Assembly (NCBI RefSeq): GCF_013299185.1
Contig: NZ_JAAFKG010000051.1
Span: 1-48,330, forward strand
DNA length: 48,330 bases
Origin: Microcoleus sp. bin48.metabat.b7b8b9.023
Lineage (GTDB): Bacteria > Cyanobacteriota > Cyanobacteriia > Cyanobacteriales > Microcoleaceae
Direction of reading: 5' to 3'
Shown here: one piece after another, positions 40,941 through 48,330 of the stretch
How the letters are laid out: each line of letters opens with the position of its first letter
Numbering within the stretch: position 1 is the first letter of the stretch
The notes under the pieces: generated by a model
Told to the model about the DNA's origin: nothing
Databases searched by the model: none
What the model saw: only the letters and a program-made list of their open reading frames with translations
Program-made: the position numbers and the translations under genes

Positions 40941-41276
40941 CTATTCCACTGCATAACCCGTATATTTCCGCATCAAAGGCGGCTGAAATCCCCAAACTAT
41001 ATCCTCCTTGGGAACTCCTGCTATTACTAAATCCTCAGCAATATCATCTTCAGTCGCATTCCACTGAAGCCAAATTTTCCCGCGCTTAATATCAATGTGA
41101 ATGCTACAGTGATGTACTCTCTTTTGGTCATCCCAACCCACCAGGAAGACTTGGTAGTGATCTCGTTCTGTATCAAAAATTGTCTCGACTTCAATATCTC
41201 CGTGAGCCGGCTTGCGCTTGCCATACTCCTGTAACATTTGCTGCACAATTTGTCGATATTTTATTAATTTCTCCAT
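40941..41276 (-). CDS. xisI: XisI family protein (fdxN-element excision controlling factor)
   Basis: The 111-residue protein shows the XisI pattern: KYRQIVQQMLQEYGKRKPAHGDIEVETIFDTERDHYQVFLVGWDDQKRVHHCSIHIDIKRGKIWLQWNATEDDIAEDLVIAGVPKEDIVWGF. XisI with XisH was found as a factor required for excision of the Anabaena fdxN element, but the pair is common in cyanobacteria without that element and its molecular role is unclear. The start ATG 41276 overlaps the xisH stop by 13 bp, so the two are translated together. Confidence 0.92.
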   Translation of the reverse strand: MEKLIKYRQIVQQMLQEYGKRKPAHGDIEVETIFDTERDHYQVFLVGWDDQKRVHHCSIHIDIKRGKIWLQWNATEDDIAEDLVIAGVPKEDIVWGFQPPLMRKYTGYAVE

Positions 41277-41683
41277 TTTACAATTGCCTCACTTGCTATA
41301 TCATAGACTATTATTTTAAGCTCATTTTCTTCAACCCTTGCTTTCGGAAACTCCAGTTGAAAAAATTCTTCATAAGTTATTAACGGTACAGCTAAATACA
41401 AGGTGCGATCGCCTTCTTTTTGCTTCAGTGCTGCTCGATAATTTATGAACTGCCCCAAGGCTCTATGGAATTCCGAGATGGGTGACGACTTTGCCAAAAA
41501 ACTTTTCACCTCAACAGCAATTTTATCGCCTTGCCGTTCTGCCGCAATCAGCTTTTCGGCACCCAGGTCGATCGACATATCTACACCACCCACACTAATT
41601 TGAAACGGATCGTGGGTGATGCGCCAGCCGTCCTTTTGTAAAGCTGTTTTGACAACTTCATGAAAAATATCTTTGGCAGACAT
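41264..41683 (-). CDS. xisH: XisH family PD-(D/E)XK-type protein
   Basis: The 139-residue protein begins SAKDIFHEVVKTALQKDGWRITHDPF. It contains DLGAEKLIAAERQGDKIAVEVKSFLAKSSPISEFHRALGQFINYR, where D, E and K of a PD-(D/E)XK-like core are visible, followed by LYLAVPLITYEEFFQLEF. ATG 41683 is chosen over GTG 41701. It overlaps xisI by 13 bp. No recombinase (xisF) gene is nearby, so excision control cannot be its role here; a defence or toxin-like role is possible but unproven. Confidence 0.92.
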   Translation of the reverse strand: MSAKDIFHEVVKTALQKDGWRITHDPFQISVGGVDMSIDLGAEKLIAAERQGDKIAVEVKSFLAKSSPISEFHRALGQFINYRAALKQKEGDRTLYLAVPLITYEEFFQLEFPKARVEENELKIIVYDIASEAIVKWRN

Positions 41684-41768
41684 AATAGATTGATAACTCA
41701 CTTACTTATTCCTATTATATCTCCTTTGATAATCAAGTGGAAGTATTTTTGATTTTGACTTTGTGAGA

Positions 41769-41895
41769 ATTTCTGGCCCCTGGCGAGTCATCTAAGAAAC
41801 CGGGTTTTTTTGAGTTTCTACGTTCTCACCAACAATTTTCGTAAAAACCCGGTTTCTGGCCACCCGCGAGTCATCTAAGAAACCGGGTTTTTTCA
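41769..41895. repeat. AGAAACCGGGTTTTT hairpins, second group
   Basis: AGAAACCGGGTTTTTTT at 41795, AAAAACCCGGTTTCT near 41842 and AGAAACCGGGTTTTTT near 41877 carry the same linkers (GAGTTTCTACGTTCTCACC, AACAATTTTCG) as the array at 40716-40927. It sits just after the stop of the first RTX gene (minus strand), where it could end transcription. Confidence 0.88.
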
Positions 41896-41901
41896 CAAAT
41901 C

Positions 41902-42819
41902 CTATGCAAAGGTTCTCACATCGAGACCCACAAGATTAAACCGAAGTTGACTCGGCGAAACTTCTTTCACCAAACCCAAAATATTGCCAGTGTTCGCTTC
42001 CCGAATCACCGTCGCCTTCGTGTCTAAACTTCTAAACTCAAGAGTTTGAGGGGTTCCCGGACGAATCGGGCCATTACTATCGTACAGTCTGGCGTCACCA
42101 ATTGTGATAAACTTTTCACTCAAAACAATATCATTTCGAGTCAGCCCTTCTGCCAGTCCAATTACATCTCCTTGGGCTGGATTGTAATCGAGAATAAAAT
42201 CTGCTGGTACTTCGTCTAGAGGAGAGGGAAGAGTTCCGATAGGACGGGGTCGATCCGAACCAAATTCCCGCGATGTTGCTCCTGCTTCTTTGCGGAGGAC
42301 AAACAAATCTGCGCCTTCTCCTCCCCAAAGTCGATCGACTCCAGCATCACCAACCAGAATATCGTCTCCACTGTCTCCGACTAAAGCATCATTCCCTTGA
42401 CCCCCCCGAATAAAGTCATTCCCAGTGCCTCCATAAACTACATCAGCACCTTGATTGCCATTGATTGAGTCGTTGCCCTGTTCTCCGTAAAGAATGTCAG
42501 AATCTTGACCGCCCCAAAGAGTATCATTACCGAAACCTCCGATTAAAACATCCGAGCCAGCATTGCCATTGATTGCTTCTGCATCCTCGGAACCTCTGAC
42601 AAAATCGTCGCCTGCTAATGCTAGTAATCCGCCGGGAGTATTCGATAAAAGTCCTTTGGCTAATTGGGCAACATCACCATTGGGAGTCAGGTAAAAAAAG
42701 TTGGGGTCGCTACCAGGATTGAACGGCGCAGTTACTAATCTGATGTTGGGGCGATCGGGAATAATTGGATCGAGGTTTTGAGTTGATGCTTGAAGTTGTC
42801 CGATATTTGTTTCTAACAT
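41902..42819 (-). CDS. RTX-type calcium-binding protein, copy A
   Basis: The 305-residue protein contains hemolysin-type nonapeptide repeats in residues ~75-170 (GGFGNDTLWGG, GEQGNDSINGNQGADVVYGGTGNDFIRGGQGNDALVGDSGDDILVG). These bind Ca2+ and fold as a beta-roll outside the cell. The C-terminal part (DFILDYNPAQGDVIGLAEGLTRNDIVL) is shared by many cyanobacterial RTX proteins. There is no N-terminal signal peptide, consistent with type I secretion through a C-terminal signal. ATG 42819 aligns with the start of copy B; the longer TTG start at 42858 does not. It is a tandem paralogue of the next gene. Confidence 0.88.
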   Translation of the reverse strand: MLETNIGQLQASTQNLDPIIPDRPNIRLVTAPFNPGSDPNFFYLTPNGDVAQLAKGLLSNTPGGLLALAGDDFVRGSEDAEAINGNAGSDVLIGGFGNDTLWGGQDSDILYGEQGNDSINGNQGADVVYGGTGNDFIRGGQGNDALVGDSGDDILVGDAGVDRLWGGEGADLFVLRKEAGATSREFGSDRPRPIGTLPSPLDEVPADFILDYNPAQGDVIGLAEGLTRNDIVLSEKFITIGDARLYDSNGPIRPGTPQTLEFRSLDTKATVIREANTGNILGLVKEVSPSQLRFNLVGLDVRTFA

Positions 42820-42860
42820 CTGAGTTATTTTGTCCTTGATTATTGGAAAACTAGACAAAT

Positions 42861-42916
42861 GGTTTGATCGTTCGGACTTTAGTCCTCTCTAAGGACTGAA
42901 GTCCGAACGATCAAAC
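42861..42916. repeat. Head-to-head GGACTTTAGTCC hairpin with a different leader
   Basis: GGTTTGATCGTTC then GGACTTTAGTCC faces GGACTGAAGTCC then GAACGATCAAAC across CTCTCTAA. The core is the same as in the GGACTTTAGTCC subfamily, but the leader is GATCGTTC instead of CGTAGTGA, and the change is mirrored on both sides. It separates the two tandem RTX genes and could terminate transcription from copy B. Confidence 0.9.
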
Positions 42917-42925
42917 TTAGGATGA

Positions 42926-43837
42926 TTACCCAAGGGCGATCGTACTATCAGACACAGAGGTAAACTGAAGTTGAGCCGGCGAAACATCCCTCACCAAACC
43001 CAAGATATTGCCGGTACTAGCTTCCCGAATCAGCGTCGCCTTAGTGTTCACGACTCTAAAATCAGCAGTGCGAGGGATTCCCGGAGGAAAAGGGCCGCTG
43101 CTGTCGTAATCTCTGGCATCACCAATTGTTAAAAACTTTTCGGTCAAAACAATATCATTTCGCGTCAGTCCTCCGGCCAATCCAATGACATCTCCTTGGG
43201 CAGGATTGTAATCGAGAATAAAATCGGCAGGCACTTCATCTACCGTAAAAGTGCCAGCAGGACGTGGTTGATCGGAACCAATTTCACGCGAAGTTGCTCC
43301 AGCTTCTCTGCGGAGGACAAACAAATCTGCGCCTTCTCCTCCCCAAAGTTTGTCAATGCCAGCATCACCGATTAGAGTATCGTTGCCGCTGTCTCCTACT
43401 AAATTGTCGGTGCCTTGACCGCCTCTAACAAAATCATTTCCTGTGCCTCCATAGGCGTAGTCATTGCCTTGATTGCCGCTGAGTAAATCGTTGCCACATT
43501 CTCCATACAGTATGTCAAAATCTTGACCGCCGCGAATAGTATCATTGCCACAACCTCCGATTAAAGTATCTGCGCCCCCATTCCCATTCATCAGTTCCGC
43601 ACCACCGGAACCTCGGACAAAATCGTCGCCTGCTAAGGCTCGCAAACCTCCGGGAGTGTTGCGGAGAATTCCGTTTGCTAATTGAACTGTATCGTTGTTG
43701 GGAGTAAGGTCGAAAAAGTTGGGATCGCTGGGATTTGGCAAAGGCCCTGTGAGCAATTTGATGTTTGGTGGATCGGGAATAATTCGATCGGAGTCGATAG
43801 CTGAGGCTTTAACTGTTCCGAGATTTGTTTCTAACAT
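42926..43837 (-). CDS. RTX-type calcium-binding protein, copy B
   Basis: The 303-residue protein is a close paralogue of copy A: the same opening (MLETNLGTVKAS against MLETNIGQLQAS), PNNDTVQLANGILRNTPGGLRALAGDDFVRGS, and nonapeptide repeats (GGADTLIGGCGNDTIRGG, GECGNDLLSGNQGNDYAYGGTGNDFVRGGQGTDNLVGDSGNDTLIG). The C-terminal domain ends LQFTSVSDSTIALG. It has Cys where copy A has Phe/Glu in two repeats (GGCGND, GECGND). It is predicted to be exported by a type I system and to bind Ca2+ outside. No exporter genes are nearby. Start ATG 43837. Confidence 0.88.
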   Translation of the reverse strand: MLETNLGTVKASAIDSDRIIPDPPNIKLLTGPLPNPSDPNFFDLTPNNDTVQLANGILRNTPGGLRALAGDDFVRGSGGAELMNGNGGADTLIGGCGNDTIRGGQDFDILYGECGNDLLSGNQGNDYAYGGTGNDFVRGGQGTDNLVGDSGNDTLIGDAGIDKLWGGEGADLFVLRREAGATSREIGSDQPRPAGTFTVDEVPADFILDYNPAQGDVIGLAGGLTRNDIVLTEKFLTIGDARDYDSSGPFPPGIPRTADFRVVNTKATLIREASTGNILGLVRDVSPAQLQFTSVSDSTIALG

Positions 43838-45419
<1,582 letters not shown>

Positions 45420-45440
45420 AACTTGGTAGATCGTGGGCCA

Positions 45441-45509
45441 AGGTACGTAGTTGCGCTTCAGCGCTCTTTATAAGATTAGCAAAGAGCGCTGAAGCGCAAC
45501 TACGTACCT
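45441..45509. repeat. Perfect 29 bp inverted repeat, GCGCTTCAGCGC subfamily
   Basis: 45441-45469 (AGGTACGTAGTT, GCGCTTCAGCGC, TCTTT) is the exact reverse complement of 45481-45509, with an 11-base loop. It is the GCGC version of the palindromic repeat superfamily. It lies between convergent eno and argC and is a good candidate for a bidirectional stop. Confidence 0.93.
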
Positions 45510-45520
45510 AATTTCCTGCC

Positions 45521-45590
45521 TAACCCCCTTAATAAAGGGGGGGGACAAGAAGCATTCAAAGTCCCCCTTCTTAAGGGGGATTTAGGGGGA
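45521..45590. repeat. CCCCCTTAATAAAGGGGG repeat block
   Basis: CCCCCTTAATAAAGGGGGGG, then ACAAG..AAAGTCCCCCTTC and TTAAGGGGGATTTAGGGGGA, form stacked G/C hairpins. It is the third copy of the family seen at 2782-2943 and 13725-13800, and the middle (ACAAGAAGCATTCAAAGTCC) resembles the first copy. Non-coding. Confidence 0.75.
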
Positions 45591-45650
45591 TCGGGTCTCG
45601 ACTACAAGCGACATTTATTCCAGTTAAATCTGGGTATTACCAATTAACAA

Positions 45651-46709
45651 TTAAGGATAGAAAGCCAATTTCGGCAAACCCAAAGTTTCTTCCCAACCCA
45701 TCATCAAGTTCATGCACTGGATGCCTTGACCGGCTTGACCTTTAATTAAATTGTCGATCGCCGACATCACAATTACCCGATCGGTACGCGGATCGACTTC
45801 CACGCCAATGTAACAAAGATTCGTGCCGCAAGCCCATTTAGATTGCGGATAAACGCCAGCAGGCAACACTTTTACCAAAGGAGAATTGCGGTAAAAAGCG
45901 GTGAAAATCGTAATTAAATCTTCCCGCACTAATCCCGGATCGCGCAAATTTGCGTAAACAGTTGCCAGAATTCCCCGCACCATCGGCATCAGGTGGGGAG
46001 TAAATTGGACTTTGATATCTTGTCCCGCTAAATCGCTGCAAACTTGCTCAATTTCTGGGGTGTGGCGGTGGCGCGCAACGCCGTAAGCCCCTATGGAATT
46101 GTCCGCTTCTGCCAACAACAGATTAACTTCGGCTTTGCGGCCCCCTCCCGAAGATCCTGATTTGGCGTCGATAATTGCTGTTTCTGGCACAATCAGACCT
46201 TGTTTGAGTAAAGGTGCCAGGGCTAATAAACTAGCCGTGACGTAACAGCCGGCACAGCCTACTAATTGAGCGTTTTTAATGCGATCGCGATACAATTCTG
46301 GCAAACCGTAAACAGCCGTTGCAGCGACTTCAGAGTCCGATCGCTCGCCGCCGTACCAAGCTTTATAAGTGTCCAGATTTTCAAATCTGTAGTCAGCCGA
46401 CAAATCCAAGACTTTGCAGCCTTTTTCGATCAGCGTCGGTGCCATTTGGCAAGCCAAACCGTTCGGCAGCGACAGAAACACAACTTCACATTTTGCCGCT
46501 ATTTTATCTAGGTCGATCGCCTCTACAGTCAAATCAATGCAGTTAGTCAGATGCGGATAAAGGCTGGAAAAAGGTTTTCCCGCACTGCTATCCCCGCCTA
46601 AATACACTACTTCTGCCGCTGGGTGATCCGCCAGCAGCCGCACCAGTTGTACGCCGCCATAACCTGAAGCGCCAACTATGCCTACAGGCACAGGTCTAAC
46701 ATCTCCCAT
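45651..46709 (-). CDS. argC: N-acetyl-gamma-glutamyl-phosphate reductase
   Basis: The 352-residue NADPH-dependent enzyme performs the third step of arginine synthesis. It shows the Rossmann start [54 protein letters not shown], the catalytic C155 in [55 protein letters not shown] and [19 protein letters not shown]. It belongs to the type 1 ArgC group. It also feeds arginine for cyanophycin, although the genes are far apart here. Start ATG 46709. Confidence 0.98.
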   Translation of the reverse strand: MGDVRPVPVGIVGASGYGGVQLVRLLADHPAAEVVYLGGDSSAGKPFSSLYPHLTNCIDLTVEAIDLDKIAAKCEVVFLSLPNGLACQMAPTLIEKGCKVLDLSADYRFENLDTYKAWYGGERSDSEVAATAVYGLPELYRDRIKNAQLVGCAGCYVTASLLALAPLLKQGLIVPETAIIDAKSGSSGGGRKAEVNLLLAEADNSIGAYGVARHRHTPEIEQVCSDLAGQDIKVQFTPHLMPMVRGILATVYANLRDPGLVREDLITIFTAFYRNSPLVKVLPAGVYPQSKWACGTNLCYIGVEVDPRTDRVIVMSAIDNLIKGQAGQGIQCMNLMMGWEETLGLPKLAFYP

Positions 46710-47149
46710 TTTCCTTTATCCCCTCAGCCTTTGAAGTCAAAAACGCTTGAACTTTTGCTGCATTGTAGTACCAAACGCCAACTTTGGTGGCAAATAATTG
46801 TGTTGTTTTGTTATAGACGTGGATTTTTGTGAATTTTCCGGTGTTTGACACCGCCCAAAAACGAAGACAAAGCTTCTCAGGGCTGTGGTAGAGAGGCCAA
46901 AAGTTCAGACTCCTATTCAATGTTCCAAATTCACTGCGCTGCAAGTAAATCTCAAATCTAAAATCTCCAATCTAAAAACGGATGTGCGATCGCCAAAACC
47001 CTAAAATTAAGCAACGGATGTGCGATCGTGCTATAAAATCTTACATAAATCTATCCATAAACCGGGGATTAACTTTTTTCGCTCTTTCCTCGAACCTCAA
47101 AGCTCAACATCCGTTAAATCCATTACACTCATCCGTTGCCGAATTTCCT

Positions 47150-48166
47150 ATGGGAATAGTTGTAGAAGACGTATCAAAACAGTTTGGCAGTTTCCAAGCA
47201 CTCGATCGAGTCAGCTTGAAAATTGAATCAGGTTCCCTAGTTGCACTGCTGGGCCCGTCTGGTTCAGGTAAGTCTACGCTGCTGCGACTGATTGCAGGTT
47301 TAGAAATGCCCGACTCCGGCAAAATCTGGCTGACAGGTCAAGATGCCACCAATACTAGCGTCCAAGACCGCAAAATTGGATTTGTCTTTCAGCACTACGC
47401 GCTATTCAAGCACATGACAGTGCGAAAAAACATCGCTTTCGGCATGGAAATTCAGAAAACTCCACCAACGAAAGTCAAATCTCGCGTAGAAGAATTGTTA
47501 AATTTAGTTCAATTGGGAGGATTGGGCGACAGATACCCGTCGCAACTTTCAGGAGGCCAGCGTCAGCGGGTAGCCCTTGCCAGAGCCCTAGCTGTCGAAC
47601 CAAAAGTATTGCTGCTAGACGAACCTTTTGGAGCTCTCGATGCCAAAGTCCGCAAAGACTTGCGCGCTTGGTTGCGAAGACTCCACGACGAAGTGCACGT
47701 TACCACAGTCTTTGTGACGCACGACCAAGAAGAAGCGATGGAAGTTGCCGATCGAATTACAGTAATGAATAAAGGTAAAATCGAACAAGTAGGCACGCCC
47801 GCAGAAATTTACGACCATCCAGCGAGTGCCTTCGTCATGAGTTTTATCGGGCCCGTGAATGTCTTGCCCAGCAGTTCGAGAATGTTTCAAGACAACGGCT
47901 TTGACTCGGCCAACCCAGAGATGTTCTTGCGCCCTCACGACGTAGTAATTGAAACTACCGAAAATAGTGCAACAGTGCCTGCAAGAATCAGTCGTTTGAT
48001 TCATTTGGGATGGGAAATCCAGGTAGAATTAACCTTAGATGACGGTCAAGTGCTGAATGCTAATTTGACGAGAGAAAGATTCGATAACTTGCAGTTGCAG
48101 CCGCAGCAAAGAGTGTTCGTCAAGCCGAAAGATGCCAAGTCATTTCCACTTTATTATTCTATCTGA
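47150..48166 (+). CDS. cysA: Sulfate/thiosulfate ABC transporter ATP-binding protein
   Basis: ATG 47150 gives a 338-residue protein with the usual start ([19 protein letters not shown]); the frame is open 56 codons further upstream without support. The ATPase domain has Walker [10 protein letters not shown] (35-43), the Q-loop FVFQHYALF, signature LSGGQRQRV (133-141), Walker B LLLDEP (154-159) and the H-loop [10 protein letters not shown]-terminal TOBE-like regulatory domain (about 225-338) carries FIGPVNVLP and LRPHDVVIE, typical of CysA. It drives sulfate import with CysT/CysW, not present in the window. Confidence 0.93.
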   Translation: MGIVVEDVSKQFGSFQALDRVSLKIESGSLVALLGPSGSGKSTLLRLIAGLEMPDSGKIWLTGQDATNTSVQDRKIGFVFQHYALFKHMTVRKNIAFGMEIQKTPPTKVKSRVEELLNLVQLGGLGDRYPSQLSGGQRQRVALARALAVEPKVLLLDEPFGALDAKVRKDLRAWLRRLHDEVHVTTVFVTHDQEEAMEVADRITVMNKGKIEQVGTPAEIYDHPASAFVMSFIGPVNVLPSSSRMFQDNGFDSANPEMFLRPHDVVIETTENSATVPARISRLIHLGWEIQVELTLDDGQVLNANLTRERFDNLQLQPQQRVFVKPKDAKSFPLYYSI

Positions 48167-48196
48167 TATCATATCCGCATCCATCAATTATAATTT

Positions 48197-48330
48197 GGTT
48201 TGTAGTGAGGACTTTAGTCCGCATCCATCTTGGTTTGTAGTGAGGACTTTAGTCCGCATCCATCTTGGTTTGTAGTGAGGACTTTAGTCCGCATCCATCT
48301 TGGTTTGTAGTGAGGACTTTAGTCCGCATC
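48197..48330. repeat. 35 bp tandem array of the GGACTTTAGTCC repeat, runs off the window
   Basis: Units start at 48197, 48232, 48267 and 48302. Each has leader GGTTTGTAGTGA, core GGACTTTAGTCC and linker GCATCCATCTT. The copies appear identical. The last is cut by the window end, so the array is longer. It is the plus-strand counterpart of the 34 bp array at 30221-30492 but has a different linker. Confidence 0.95.

Noticed and set aside
46696..46944. 82-codon minus-strand frame upstream of argC
   Set aside because: Overlaps the argC start by 14 bp and has no family resemblance or ribosome site; more likely the argC leader.
46982..47149. 56-codon N-terminal extension of cysA
   Set aside because: Contains two copies of a GGATGTGCGATCG repeat and no domain; ABC ATPases of this group start at MGIVVEDVS.
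48197..48330. CRISPR array at the window end
   Set aside because: The linker GCATCCATCTT is the same in every unit and only 11 bases long, so there is no spacer.

Overview
The window comes from a cyanobacterium, most likely a filamentous, non-heterocystous Oscillatoriales-type genome (Microcoleus/Oscillatoria-like; genus is inference). The evidence is the rbcL-rbcX-rbcS operon with form IB RuBisCO, cyanophycin genes cphA and cphB, a CyanoP-type PsbP lipoprotein, a high-light-inducible protein, dense HIP1 sites (GCGATCGC) and heptanucleotide STRR repeats (TTGGTTG, CAACTGT).

Layout. 0-8.6 kb is accessory: the end of an IS630-type element in a beta-propeller gene, small hypotheticals, a winged-helix/replication-like protein followed by a small relative with an amplified 3' end, and three PD-(D/E)XK-type nuclease-like genes, including a fusion of an Ala/Gly repeat tract, an EcsC/DUF697-like core and an Mrr domain. 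9.0-11.4 kb is the RuBisCO operon on the minus strand, ending in a clear intrinsic terminator. 11.9-17.0 kb has a membrane Ser/Thr kinase, a Big-2 protein, a GNAT enzyme and cobL, with three small inverted-repeat elements in one gap. 17.1-23.6 kb is a defence/toxin-antitoxin block: an AbiEii-like nucleotidyltransferase pair, two convergent PIN modules and a frameshifted MmeI-like restriction-methylase. 23.7-27.7 kb encodes cyanophycin synthesis and breakdown. 28-35.6 kb mixes housekeeping genes (trmD, ispF, larB, a peptide-type binding protein) with a decapitated zeta-toxin locus and an overlapping nuclease-like/PIN pair. 35.9-37.2 kb is an intact TnpB element. 38-48 kb holds photosynthesis and metabolic genes (hli, psbP, maf, eno, argC, cysA), xisH-xisI and two tandem RTX genes.

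The most striking feature crossing the whole window is a superfamily of small palindromic repeats. A short leader (GGTTCGTAGTGA or GGTACGTTGTT-like) precedes a 12-base palindrome whose stem changes are compensatory between subfamilies: GGACTTTAGTCC, GGGCTTTAGCCC, GCGCTTCAGCGC. They occur as single arms, head-to-head pairs forming 28-29 bp inverted repeats, and tandem arrays with 34, 35, about 62 and 72 bp periods. Some lie inside larger inverted-repeat elements, and one has supplied the stop codon of a gene. Four other repeat families (AGAAACCGGGTTTTT hairpins, CCCCCTTA/TAAGGGGG blocks, several MITE-like elements, STRRs) fill the remaining gaps.
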